Assembly: GCA_019915015.1 (NCBI GenBank) | Contig: JAHBBC010000020.1 | Location: 868,001 to 932,000 of the forward strand | From: Auriscalpium vulgare | Taxonomy: Eukaryota; Basidiomycota; Agaricomycetes; Russulales; Auriscalpiaceae | DNA: 64,000 bases | Direction: 5' to 3' | Shown: positions 12,261-26,626 of the stretch, piece after piece | How the letters are laid out: each line of letters opens with the position of its first letter | How positions within the stretch are numbered: the stretch's first letter is position 1 | The notes under the pieces: generated by a model | Told to the model about the DNA's origin: nothing | Database searches by the model: none | What the model saw: only the letters and a program-made list of their open reading frames with translations | Position numbers and translations under genes: made by a program

Positions 12261-12871
12261 TTGTGGTTGAGAAAAAGAACGCAGATGCCAGCCGCCGTCT
12301 TAGCATGTTTATATCCTAAACCCAGTCGTAAAGGATACCAGTCCCGTCATAGATTGATGAAGGAGAATCGCACCAAGTAAGGCTACAAGGTTGACGACGA
12401 GCGTCCGCGATGAAGGTTGAAGGTGCGAAGAGGCGTGGAGGAACGTAGAGACGTCGAGGAAGGAGAGAGACTCGGATGAGGGTGCCACGAGGGCATCCCG
12501 AGTCGTATAGGGAGGACTTTGCATGCGTAGACCACAACGTTATTTATTTGAATCACACAAGGCAGAGGCAGTCAGGCAGAAACCGTTTTCCATGCATTGC
12601 AAGCGACAAAGCAAACAGCGCCGAAGAACAGTGATACTACTGAGTGGGGGGGTGGGGATGATACTATGCGGCGGTAAGCAGGGATGTCGTAACGCGGCGT
12701 GAGTAGAGTATGTACTTGTATAAGTGTAAGTGCGGGGGCGGTCATGCAAAGGAGAGTACTTTTGGGTGCTCTATGTATAAAGGTAGGGCGTAAAATGCAG
12801 TGGGGCGGCAACGAAAACAACATGCGACGAGTCAAGAAGCCAAGAGGTATGAAGGGAGTAAGGGGAGAGGT
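12261..12871. other. Intergenic, no gene recognised
   Basis: About 0.6 kb between the peroxidase relic and the 3' flank of the Hsp70 gene. It may hold further decayed 5' sequence of the peroxidase, but I cannot identify any. Confidence 0.4.
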
Positions 12872-12910
12872 GAAATCGAGAGGCGAAATCGAGAGGCGAA
12901 ATCGAGAGGC
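12872..12910. repeat. 13-bp tandem repeat, three units
   Basis: Three perfect copies of GAAATCGAGAGGC, about 25 bp beyond the Hsp70 stop codon and therefore probably in its 3' UTR. Confidence 0.8.
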
Positions 12911-12935
12911 GACGAAGGACGAGACGATGGGGAAC

Positions 12936-15362
<2,427 letters not shown>

Positions 15363-15378
15363 CTATTAGGTAAGCCAT

Positions 15379-15393
15379 GGAAACTTCCGGAAG
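15379..15393 (-). promoter_or_regulatory. Heat-shock element of the mitochondrial Hsp70 gene
   Basis: The sequence GAAACTTCCGGAA is a perfect nGAAnnTTCnnGAAn array, three alternating pentamers, about 75 bp upstream of the Hsp70 start codon. Heat-shock factor trimers bind this arrangement. No mismatch is present. Confidence 0.75.
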
Positions 15394-16779
15394 GATTTGC
15401 GTCGGCCGGCGGCTGCCGACGACAACTCACCCGTGGACGGAGTTCAGTACATGCAAAGTACATGTACTGTCTTTGGATTCTGAACGTGAGCAACAGGACA
15501 AGGGTCCCACATCCAAGCAAAGCTCACTGTATACATCTCACAGACTGAACCTGCGGCAGTGCTTGCCACCGACCTACTCACTGCAGATATATCACAAGAA
15601 GAGAAACTCCTGCGGTGTACGTCCATCTCACGTCCATCTCGCAATCCGCGCGAGATACAATATTTACATAGATTACGCTCCATTTTTACAGCGCGCTGTG
15701 TGGACGGCAAAATATAGTGAGTCCATCCATCCATGAATCCCCCACTAAGTCATCCATCCTTATGTCCAGGCTATGCTCCGTCTCTACGACCAGAATTGCA
15801 TGACGGCGCAACACGCTTTTTTCCTCCTCATACACTCTGCCGCAAGCTGCATAGATGACTGCTAGGTGCAGTCAGCTGTCCCGATCGAAGCACACGGGTC
15901 GGCAGCTCCCTACTGCTGCTTCGCGCGGCCCGGACTGGCTTCTCGCCTCCATCATGATGCAGAAGATGCGTCACTGGGAGCCTGGCCTTCTAGTGTGGAC
16001 TTTGTGTGGACCTACGATGAGCCGCGACTTCGTCGTATTGCCTTGCAATACTCCGAGACCCTACGATCCTGGGTGTAACTCCGGTGACATTGGTGCGTGA
16101 TTGTCAATGATAGTAACTGCCTGTCAACTGCTAGACTAATTGCTTGGAATATAGAAAGCCGGCACGTTCTTGAAGCGATGCGGTCACACGGCAGCTCCGA
16201 GTCGGCCCCTCGGTGCTCAAGTCTCCGAACAATCCCACATGCCTGCTTCCTTGCGTCGCTGCTCTAGAAGGGTTTCTCGACTTTGGCAGCCATCATGTTC
16301 TATTCTTGACATCTCGGACGTTCTGCGCGTACAACGTCTTACGCAACGACGTCAGTTATTGACATTGCGTTGGCGTGGACTCCCATGTTCAATCTACGTG
16401 GCAACACCTCAACCTCCGAAGATGCTCACGCGTTGCAATGGCTATCGGCGTGTTCCACGGTACTCTTTTTTCTCACCACAGCTGCCTATACCACGGTCTT
16501 GTCGTTTGGGAGGCACGAGCGTAAAAGGTTGAGCGATTGCCTGGCACGCTCCAGACCTCTTTTCTCAGGTCGTTGTGGGGCGAAAGCAGATGACCTCGGG
16601 TATGAACACCGTCCCCGGGCTCGACCTCCGTGTACCTTGCGCTGCCAGACCGGAAAAGACTTTAATTACGCCGCGGTATCCACGCAAATGAAGATCCTCG
16701 CGCCTTATAACGCAGCCGGACCTCCTTGTTCCACCAGTATCTCATCCCCGCCCAACGATTCCTCACCATACCATACCAT
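15394..16779. other. Intergenic, no gene recognised
   Basis: About 1.4 kb between Hsp70 and AFR2. Short frames exist, for example one from about 15866 ending FVWTYDEPRLRRIALQYSET, but none continues across plausible introns and I do not recognise a domain. The last few hundred bases should hold the AFR2 promoter. Confidence 0.45.
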
Positions 16780-19700
16780 GCCCGACTTTCCTCTCCCACC
16801 CCGTCTCGTAGACGCATTGTCCGTCAGGACAACCTCTTCGACGTTCTCCCCTCCTCCGCTCGACGGTAGTCTGATGATCCCGGAGCTGCTGGACTACAAC
16901 GCAGAGCATAGCCCGGACCACCCTTTTTACATATTCTGGGATGGCGCCGCCATTAGGACCGTCACCACCGCTGAGGCAGCGAGGATAGTCACAAGAGCGG
17001 CAGCGACTATCCACGCTTTCTACTCAGGTGCTCAGGATAGCTATGCTGCCCAGGAAGGCGTCAGACCTGCTAATCGCGGGCCTACGATCGGGATCCTGGC
17101 GTCTGCTGGTATGTGATGAACTCGTGACCGTGACTACCCCGCGGGATCTCATCTCTGTTCTTAGACACGATCAGCTATTTCGCAAATGTGATGGGCATCA
17201 TGAAGCTTGGCCTCGTGGCTTTCCCAATCTCCGTCAGAAACTCGGCCGCTGCTGTAGTTCATCTTGTCCGTACGGCCCACATCATCCAGTTGCTCGTCAG
17301 CCCGGACGTCGCCATGCAGAGCCTCGCCGCCGAGGTTGTCCAGCTGCTTGCAAAGGAGGATTACGAGCTACAGATTCGGCTCATTGTCCAGTTTGCTGAC
17401 ATCTCTGATGAGAGTCATGGAACGGCGGTGCCGGAGCTTGTCCTCAGGCCACTGGTGCTGGACAACGTAGCCTGCATTCTGCATTCATCAGGTAAGTTAT
17501 CCGTAGTGCACTCCTGGGCGAAGACTTATTGGATACATATAGGCTCGACGGCATTCCCGAAAGCAATACCTCTCACCAATCGAGCGACTGTGCAGTGGGC
17601 CATGATTCCTCGTGAGTACGTTCAATGATGTCACGAGGAGATTTGCTCATGCGTTTGACAGTGGCCGGGGAAGTCGATTTGTGTGGCGTTGTAATAGCAG
17701 CACACACTGCACCGTCTTTCCGTGAGATATTTCCATTGCTTCCCATATATAGGCCTCACACGCGCATTTCCTAGATATGATGGGGCTGGCTCCGACTCTA
17801 ATGATGGTGCGTCTAGCAAACCTCAATCATGCCTCAGTCACCCATCTCCACTTTGGTATAGATTGCAACTGGGTTGATATTGGCCGTATTCCAACCGTCA
17901 TCGCCGCCTATTCTTCCTACACCAGATCGTTATTTGAAGGAGGCCGTTTACACTAAGAGCAGCTATACCTGGTCTGTGCCGTCCATTATCGAGGTAGGCT
18001 CACGTTAGCTCGGCCAGGGATACGTTTCTGACGCACCTGAAGGAATGGTCCCGCGACCCAACCAGTGTTACGACTCTGAAGAGCTTTCGTGCTCTGGTGA
18101 GCTTACATCCTTTTTTATTATTATTTGTCGGTAATGAAACCGCCGGCTGCAGATTTTCGCAGGGGCACCTATGAATCAAACCATTGGCGATAATTTGACA
18201 CATCTCGGAGTTACTATCCTACCGGTCTATGGGGCGTAAGTGTTTTTGTTCACTCGCTTCACGGCTATCCATTGAAAACTGCTCGGTTCCAGTACGGAGG
18301 TCGGCGCCTTGAGCGCATTCATTCGGAAGGCAAGCGAGCTCGCCGGGTCGTGGCAATATTTCAGACTGTCAGAGGTGGCGGCGATCGAACTGATCGCCCA
18401 GAAGGGCGAGGATAATATCTTTGAACCGTTTTGCATCGTACGTGTCCAAGATCTCCTCTCTCCTCTCGGCCTGACGTTCTTGGCAGGACGAGCAATTCTC
18501 CAAAGTAAATGTCACGAACATCACTATGCAAGATGGACGGAATGCCTATCAAATGAGTGACTTACTGCAGCGGCATCCGAGCGATGATACGCTTTATCGG
18601 GTTTATGGGCGTATAGAGAGAGCAGCTCATGCTTTCCAACGGCGAAAAGGTGGCGTGTTCTCTTCTTCGCTATCGACATCACACTCAAAATCTCATCGCC
18701 GCTGCCTCAGACGAACCCTGTTCCACTCGGTACGCACAAATGGTCCGCCTTTTCTATAGTTCAGAATGCTCAAACGCAGAGAGTTAGAGGCAATTATGGT
18801 GCAAGATCCGCACGTCAGCGCCGCTCTCATGTTTGGTCGCGGACGGCTGCAAAACGGTATCTTGGTCCATCCCAAGCCAGACATCGCTTTCGACCCGGAG
18901 GACCAGCAAAAGCTGGCTGAGTTCAGGAACCTCATCTGGTAAGCCCAGCCGGTGTCCAGTTGTCAATAAGCACCGCTGATTTATCTATCTATTATTCTTC
19001 GCAAGGCCGACGGTCGAGAAGTTGAATGAATACGCGCCAGCCCACTCGAGAATATTCAAAGAGGTGGGTCATCATTGCCACGCAACATAATTCACGGATA
19101 GTTGACCGCCCCGCAGATGATCCTCGTTGCGAAACTTTCCAAGCCATTTGAGTATACAGCTAAGGGACAACCAAGGCGTCCGGCCATACTTCGCACCTAC
19201 GAGGACGAGATCCAGGTGCTCTACGGAGCCGTGGAGAACTCTTCACAGATCGACATCGAGCCGCCGAAATCCTGGGATGACTCGGAGACACTTATATTCG
19301 TGCGCTCAGTCGTCCAGAATGTGCTCAAGGCCGATATCACGGACGCAGACGACCTGTTCCAAGCCGGATGTGATAGGTGAGTGGGAGCTTATTACCTCGG
19401 CTACTGATAGTTGTTGACCTCACCCCGCCAAAGTCTTCAAGCCACGGCGATACGCAATGCGATCTCGCACGCCCTGCGGAAGACAAACCAGCCCGTTGTT
19501 GTTCTCTCGAGCAATGTCGTCTACGCCAACCCGACCATCTCGCAGCTTCAATCTTTCATCATCAACCTGCTTCGGCCGTCGGCCGACCAGGCCGACACCC
19601 AGGGGAAAACGGAACGATTGATGCGCGAGCTGGTCGAGAAATACACAGCCAACTTCCTGCATCGTTCTCCCAACCCGGACGCCAAGATTCCTTCGGCCGC

Positions 19701-20953
19701 AGATGAGGTCGTGCTCGTCACCGGCACTACGGGGCGTCTGGGCAGCCAGCTGCTCGCCCAACTACTCCGTAAGCCTAATGTGACGAGGGTCTTCGCAGTC
19801 AACAGGGCGGGCAAAACGTCCACGGTTGCCCGCCAAAGGGACGCATTCAAAACCTGGGGCCTCGACGAAAGCATCCTGCATGTGCCTGCGTTGACTTTCA
19901 TCGACACGGATCTAGCCGCGCACAATCTGGGACTGAACAACGAGATCTATGCGCAGCTGTGCGATTCGGTGACTGGGATTATCCACAATGGTGTGTCTAG
20001 CGAAGATTTGTGCGACATGAGCTGGTGCTGACCGTGATCCAGCCTGGCGTGTGGACTTCAACGTCAGCCTGTCTTCATTTGAACCTCTGATCACCGGCAC
20101 ACGCAACCTCATCGATCTGTCTCTGGCTTCATCCTTTGCAAGGCCTGTCCCCATTTTGTTCACCGGCTCTATCGCTGTCGCCAGTCAGTGCCTTTTTCAC
20201 CCACTCTGGAGCTCTAATATTCAGACACATGTGTAGGTCAAGGCAAGCTAAACCCCGTCGTCGAAGACGCCCTGCTCGATCCCGCGGTCGCTGTGGGGGC
20301 AGGCTACGGCGAGAGCAAGTGGGTCGCGGAGACGGTCCTGCTGAAGGCGAGCGAGGAGACGGGGATGCGGGTGAACATCGTGCGCGTCGGACAGCTTTCG
20401 GGCGACCGCACCTCGGGCGCGTGGAGCGAGCAGGAATGGGTCGGCGCGATGATGCGCTCGTCGCAAGCCCTGGGCTGCGTGCCCGAGATGGCCGAGGTAC
20501 GGCACACCTTCGCTTTGTGCTGCGCACAGTCACACTGACTGCGATTCACAGCCCGTTGCGTGGCTCCCAGTCGACGTCGCCGCCGCCAGTCTGCTCGATA
20601 TCTTGGGCAGCGCACAGCCCGTGCTCCACCTCGTGCACCCGCGGCCCGTCAGCTGGCAGATCGTCAGCAACGCTGCCGCGCAGAGCCTCCACGTCCCCGC
20701 CGTCCCTTTCGCCGAATGGCTGGCGAAACTGCGCACCGCGTACGAGACGTCGTCGGCTGATCCGGATACCCTAGCGCGCATCCCTGCGTTAAAGGTGATT
20801 GACTTCTTCACAAACCTGGGGGCGGCGGAGGACTTCAGGACGGAAAAGGCTGTGAAGGCTTCGGCCAACTTGAAGGAGGCGAAGAGGTTGTCGAGCGAAG
20901 ATGTCGAGCGCTGGTTGTCGTATTGGCGCGGCACTGGATTCATTTCTTCGTAG
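16780..20953 (+). CDS. Adenylate-forming reductase 2 (A-T-R), one apparent frameshift
   Basis: Full-length NRPS-like enzyme starting MPDFPLPPRLVDALS. The A domain runs through YIFWDGAAIRTVTTAEAARI, a diverged phosphate loop (LHSSG, then STAFPKAIPLTN), HTAPSFHMMGLAPTLMM, VYGATEVGALSAF and YQMSDLLQRHPSDDT. The carrier domain (ADDLFQAGCD-SLQA) and an NAD(P)-binding reductase (LVTGTTGRLGSQLLAQLL, GYGESK) follow. It ends GTGFISS-stop. More than a dozen short introns restore the frame. After VYGRIE, near 18614-18622 (a GAGAGAG run), one extra base shifts the frame, and the conserved LMLSNGEK block continues only in the next frame. This is either a disabled gene or a sequencing error in the dinucleotide run. 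Substrate unknown; family members reduce aryl, amino or similar acids to aldehydes. Confidence 0.85.
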
Positions 20954-21769
20954 AAGGCCCGAGGCTTCCCTCCGGACGGATCGTGTCTGACCGCATATTA
21001 CGCAGTACTATATGGTGCTGATCATGTGTAACAACATGTTGTCACCGCTAATGTCAATGGGACTCCATCAGAAAGGGTTGCGAGACTCCAGAGTATTGAA
21101 ATGACAGTCTACACTGTCACACGAAGCCGCGCCTTCAAAAGTCAGTTGGGAGTTTGATCGGAGTTAGCGTACACTTCTGGGTCGAGGACAACTTGGAAGT
21201 GCAGATCATCGCGCGACAAGGCCGGTGCCAACCGTAGCAGATAACCAACCAACAGCATGTGTAATCTGATCATAATGCACCCTGAAGATCAACTTCATAT
21301 TGAGGCGGTTGCTCGCGCAGGCGGACAACAAGTACACGAGGCGCACGATCCCTGACCGGGTCAGCGCATACATTTCTCACAGAATGATAGCAGATATCGA
21401 AGAAGTACCCAAGCCGCGCTGCGTGACGCTGTCCGACAAACTGCCAGCGTCATTGAAGCGCTCATGAGACAATACGGAACGACGGGTGCGCACGCTCGAG
21501 GCGCCAGCGGGGTCAAGTGGCTCGCCAACCAGTGCAGCACGAGCATGTCAAGTGGGTAAGCGGCCCCCGCCCATCTCCACGAGGCGGATAGATATACGGC
21601 CGCCCCGGGCGCCCTAGTTGAGAGATGAGGGCCATTTTCTCATCCGCGCAACCGTCCCACTGCGCCGGTCTCCAATCCCACACCACAATATTGCAACAGG
21701 GGCGCGCCTTCGTCCATCGTGAGAGGCGATAACGTGGATGACGGGAATATTCAGAGTTGGCGAAGACAG
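20954..21769. other. Intergenic, no gene recognised
   Basis: About 0.8 kb between the convergent 3' ends of AFR2 and the zinc-finger gene. It should contain both terminators. No domain or repeat is recognised. Confidence 0.5.
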
Positions 21770-22647
21770 TCATGTCGAAGTTTCAGAGTTGAGGGACTGA
21801 GAGAAGTAGGGTGCCTGGGTCTGTAGCTGATACTGCGTCTGCGAGCTGCCGCCGTCGGTCTCGGACTCGAGGTTCTGCGATATATCGGTTACATATTAAC
21901 ATAAATGGTACATAACTGTACAAGCACTCACTGGATAGAGACGGTTAGCTTGCGGCGTACGCCGTTGTGAAGGGGGTGTCCCGAGAGAGAGCTTGCCGGT
22001 TCGAAATCTAGACGCAGAGGCCTGCGAGCCTGTTCGGGGCGGTTGAGACGTCAAAATCGGCAATATAGTATCCGCTCGATCGATATCCATGGCGTTGTGT
22101 TTGAGCGGCGAACCTGCTTTAGCAGGAGACGCCGACGAAGATGACACATTTTGCGTGAGATGGGCCTCGACTTCACGGGAGGACGAAGACGAGGTTGTCC
22201 TGCCGGCAAGGGGGCTGTTGCCCAACAGCGCCGGGTTCTTGACGAGCTCGCTCAGTGCGGGACTGGCGGGTTGCGACGCGAGGAGCGGCGTCGATGCGGG
22301 TGACGATGATGCGGTCAAAGCGGAAAAACCCGTCCGTTTTGGAGTCTGCAACAGCTGTGAAGACAGCTGGGCCTCTTGACTTTGGTCTGTCTCTGTTGTG
22401 CTGATGCCGAGCATAGTGCGCAGGCCCTCTGCTCGCGACGGTGAGCGCTGTGTCCGCATAGTGAGGCAATTCACGCACCGGAGCTCCCACTTAGCCCATC
22501 CTCAGTCTGGCGGATAAGTTTGACGTCCTTCTGCTTGACAGGGACTGCCTTGTTTACATGCTCCTCGACTAGATGCGTGCGGAGGAGGTCGCGCGAGGTG
22601 AAGGATGCGCGACACCAGTCCCACTGGCAGAAATGTAGTGTGCTCAT
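21770..22647 (-). CDS. C2H2 zinc-finger protein
   Basis: It starts MSTLHFCQWDWCRASFTSRD, continuing LLRTHLVEEHVNKAVPVKQK, which gives one C-x4-C...H-x4-H finger. An intron ending before GAGGGCCTGCGC joins this to a long low-complexity Ser/Pro/Thr-rich region (STPLLASQPASPALSELV, then RTTSSSSSREVEAHL). A second intron near 21880-21950 leads to a Gln/Ser-rich tail ending SQSLNSETST. The protein is about 260 residues. A single finger with a disordered tail suits a nuclear DNA- or RNA-binding regulator, but nothing shows its target. It is transcribed divergently from the membrane protein gene beginning near 23 kb. Confidence 0.65.
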
Positions 22648-23013
22648 GGTCTCAACTCTTCGCTGACTGGCACTGGATAGGGTGAGAGAGAACCAAGAGG
22701 CGTTGTCGACGTCGTGGCCGTCGTTGTCGAACGCGTCTCACAGTCACCTGACATACTTATTGACTGCGAAGTGAGCTCCCGCGTTGCGACTCTCGCGCTC
22801 ACCGTCGACGACAATGACAGCGACCCAGCACCGCTGAGGGTACAGGAAATCCAGTCAGAGCGCCCGCATAGCCCTCAGGTGAGGCGTATTGTTCTCGGTG
22901 TTGTACAAACGTGGAGCTTTTTGTTGATGTATGCAGCAGACTGCTTCGACCCTCACCACCACCATCCGACCCTTCCTTCTCTTAGCCGGAACAGAGCCAT
23001 ACGTGTTGTCCCC

Positions 23014-24126
23014 ATGGACGATGATAGAGCATGGAGAATTGTGAGTAGGAATATATTCATTCATTTCATTCTTGATTTCCAACCGCATTACTTCAAGCGT
23101 GCCGCTGACCCGGACCCAACCTCTCCTCCACCTCAATCCTCGTCGAACAAGAGCAAGCTCACGATCATCCTCGTCTCATGCATATGTGGCTTTGTCCTCG
23201 TGCTCGTGGTAGTGCTGCTCGTCGTTCCGTATGCACGCCGATACCTTGCACGCCCACTAGTGTCCAGCAAGCAGGTCGATGGCGTCAGCGACCGTGGTTC
23301 GGCACGCAGCCACCAGCGCTCGGCATCCGGGCTCGAGTCCTCCATGCCCCTTCTCGTCTCCGACGATGCCGAGCTCGACCCCAGGCTCGCACAGGCCAGC
23401 GAGACGAAGTCGCCGAACGGGTATGACGGTGACTCGTTCCTGGGTGCACGCCTGTTCACAGCGACCGATAACCCATACTCCGTCCGTCCAGATGCGAGCA
23501 CACCGCGGACCATCTCTGCGCAACCCCCTCTTCGTAGAGCCCGCACGCGGGTGACCCAGTTACAGCCAATGGATACCCTGCCTGAGGACACCGCGATTGT
23601 GCCTGCCCTTTCCCCTCCAGTCTCCTCCGAGGAGCACCCTTCGTGGTTGCATGTCCCAAATCCTGTCCGTCGACCCAGCGGAAATTTGCCACTCATCGGC
23701 GCATTCCGCAGTTCTGTGTCCTCGACCACCTCCACCAACTCACGTCTCGCATCACTGCAGCACTACCCGTCATTCAATGCCAGTGCGCCGTCGGCGAAGT
23801 CGCTCTCTACATTTTACTCCCTCTCGTCCTTGGCAGACTCCGCAACGACGAAGGAGAGCACGCGTGTGCCTCCTTTACCATCGGAACACGGAGAAATATT
23901 GCCGCCTGCAGCGCGTCTCAAGCCATTTGGGGGACCCGAACGCAGGGCTCAGGTGCAACAGGTCGTCGATGTGCACCCTGCCTCACGTCAAGCAAGCTTT
24001 CTAAATGGGCGTGCTTCCGACTACCCCACGAGCGCCAGTGCATCCACGGTGTCTGTCTACACCGATGCGCGATCAAGGTTGGGCGATGACGAGAGTGAGG
24101 CGGGTGGGACAATGCGTTCGCGCTAG
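23014..24126 (+). CDS. Single-pass membrane protein with Ser-rich cytoplasmic region
   Basis: A long frame contains one hydrophobic segment, ILVSCICGFVLVLVVVLLVV, followed by basic residues (PYARRYLARPL). About 300 Ser/Pro/Thr-rich residues without predicted structure come next, ending DDESEAGGTMRSR. A consensus intron (GTGAGT at 23041 to CAAG near 23098) joins MDDDRAWRI to RAADPDPTSPPP. I chose the ATG at 23014, but the frame is open back to about 22714 and an upstream exon is possible. The layout (short N-terminus, one helix, long disordered tail) is common in fungal plasma-membrane proteins of unknown role. No homologue is recognised. Confidence 0.5.
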   Translation: MDDDRAWRIVSRNIFIHFILDFQPHYFKRAADPDPTSPPPQSSSNKSKLTIILVSCICGFVLVLVVVLLVVPYARRYLARPLVSSKQVDGVSDRGSARSHQRSASGLESSMPLLVSDDAELDPRLAQASETKSPNGYDGDSFLGARLFTATDNPYSVRPDASTPRTISAQPPLRRARTRVTQLQPMDTLPEDTAIVPALSPPVSSEEHPSWLHVPNPVRRPSGNLPLIGAFRSSVSSTTSTNSRLASLQHYPSFNASAPSAKSLSTFYSLSSLADSATTKESTRVPPLPSEHGEILPPAARLKPFGGPERRAQVQQVVDVHPASRQASFLNGRASDYPTSASASTVSVYTDARSRLGDDESEAGGTMRSR

Positions 24127-26626
24127 GCTTTTGCGAGCGGCTGACTGTGTCTGTAATTCTTACTCATATCGTCCATTTCTCATAGCTGTCATCTCGCTGA
24201 TGTATAGTTGCTTTGCAGTACCCATTCACGGACATGTATCTATACGACACTCATGGACTTGCATGAAAATATTTACACGACAATATGATCTATTCGACGT
24301 CATTGTTATGCGTCAAGCCTCGCATCACACCTCGGCCCTAGAAATGATACCAATCGCTTGCTTGCTCGCAAGAGAGTCCCATGCTTGCATGGTAGGAATT
24401 GTTGACACGTAGTAAGCGCAAAGTCTCCACGCGTCGATGAACGACCGCCCGTCACCGACGCGATACGCCGTCGAATATCCAAGCGACAACTCCCGTTCCG
24501 CGTTTATCTGCACACATGCACAACCTTCCATACAACGTGGCCGCCTGCAAGGTCCGTACCGTCTCAAACCATTTATCCTATCATCTCACGCTACAGGTAG
24601 TGGAGCGCCAGCAGATCGCTGGTATTCAATATTGTCATCCGGTGCGCGACGACGCCTAAGTGGCTTGCGGCGACCAGACCTTGGGAAGGCACGAGGCAAA
24701 TGGAATGTGATCTTACGGCACCGCTCGTGTCTCCGAATTCAAGCCGCAAGGAACCTGCAAGGGAACACAGCGCGCAGCGTGGTCGCACATATGGCATCGC
24801 TGATCCGCGCCGGTGCATTCCACCTCTCGCAGTCATGGGAGGAAGCCTTGCAGCACGTCTCGGCGTCCGAGCATGTGCGAGACGCGCGTTTCGCCATCGA
24901 TGGGTTGGTCCGCCCGCTATTTTCGTGGCGTGTCGCCCGAAGACGCGTCCATCCGTCGCACATCTGGCCATGCTGTTCCAGCCTATCGCTCCCAGCTACA
25001 CGCGAGTTCTTGTGGCGCGTCAAGCACGCGGGTCATGAGCCATCTGCGCCTCGCCGTTGTCACAGATGCCGAGGGATGTGCGGGGCGCCTCCTTCGTGCA
25101 TGGTTCTACACGTTCCCCTTCCAGGGAGAGTGGAGTGACGGCGCCTGGGGCTACTTTGCGGCGCTACTATCCTCCGGCAGGATCAGCTCCGGACGACTTA
25201 GCCCCTCCAAGAGAGTTTGTGTCAGCCGCCCGGCTGCCCGACGTGGCACGAAGGCCAGGGCACTGATGAAGCTCCGGAACGGGTCGCGCAAAGTTGCGCG
25301 CCGCATACGGTACGTGTATTCAAAGATTCCACCCATCTGCAGCTCAGGACGGCATACACTTCCACTCCAGATCCGCCCAATGGAAGTTGAGCTGGCAGGC
25401 ACCAAGGACAGTTTATGCAGTGGGCGGCGACGCCTGCGAACATCACGACACCTCCGGAAGCTGCGGTGGTACCCTTCTGTGCCCATAGTCGTGCTCTCAC
25501 GTCTTCCGTTTATTAACGGTGGGGCAGCGATGACCCAGTCTATGACAAACATGCCCTTCCGTCTGGATGAACGCCTTGAGGCACTTTTTTGTCGACAGAC
25601 CGAGACGGCCGTGCGCATCATATTAGCGCGACATGAGACCTACGACATTCGAAACAGGATGACTCGGTGAGTCGTGACGTGAGATCTAGCGCCAGGCGCG
25701 CTGAAAAGTCATAAGCGTAGGAGGTACCGCTGTACGAAGGCAGATAACAAGACGGAAGTTAACATCTCATGACCGGAAACTTGAAAGCCAGCCGACGAGA
25801 AAGGACAGCTTACGACACAGCTATCTTCTCTATCACAAGGATCGGAGTCTCCAGTTGCCTTGAGGCAGACATGCGATAAGAGCCGCCCACCGTGGGATAC
25901 GCTTCCAGCAACCTATCATCGCTGGTCGAGGCTCTTGGCCTGTTCTTCATTACGGATTTCCTACGGATTTCCTACTTCAAGCATCGGGCGGGCGGCTGCG
26001 ATCCTGAGCAGCGCTTCCTACGGTGTAAATGTCATGGGTGGATCTCGATGGCTGTGAGGGTCCCCCATGGAAGCCTTGACGAAACCTCGGTCGAGTTTCG
26101 TTCGATGAATGCTGATCCCTTTATCCTCGCAGGCGGCATGATTTTGATGCCGAACAAAGTGCCTATACGGCCTCGATTGCGCATATAATAGGTGGTGTTT
26201 CAGGATAAGCCATCGACTGCAGTTGATTTTACTGACGAGATCACAGATAGGGCGTTTATTAGGCTCCCGTTCGTATCGTTACGAGAGGGATGCCCTCACG
26301 ATTAGACAGAATGAGATATCCGGCGGAATGCTGTGAAGTCTGGTACAGGAAATGCATGCCGTAAGGCGTCCGGATAGGAACGCAGGGCATCCGATCAGGC
26401 CACCTCTGAGCGCTGCAGACAGAAAAAAGCTGTACGCGCGGTTGCTTCGGGTCCCGATACTGAACTGGGACGCATAAGCGCACACAGATGGATCGATACA
26501 TGGAGTTTCAAATCTTCGACAAGGTTGGAGACCGCACACCCCGCCACCCGGGTCAGATAGGATGCTTCTGTATAAAAGCCACCCTGGATCGGTGCAGTCA
26601 GACCAGAAATCCCTACACCATACGCT
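24127..26626. other. 2.5 kb region without a recognisable gene
   Basis: Several mid-length frames exist (24437-25138 and 24813-25670 on +, 25151-25621 on -). They overlap one another and are rich in Arg/Ser/Cys, as expected of GC-rich non-coding DNA. I find no conserved motif or convincing intron set. A fast-evolving gene cannot be excluded. Confidence 0.4.

Noticed and set aside
12841..12910. CRISPR-like or regulatory repeat array.
   Set aside because: Only three 13-bp direct repeats without spacers, in a fungal 3' UTR: a simple tandem repeat.
24437..25670. Two overlapping + strand frames of 233 and 285 codons.
   Set aside because: They are Arg/Ser/Cys-rich, overlap in different frames, and show no motif or intron logic. 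They look like GC-rich non-coding DNA.
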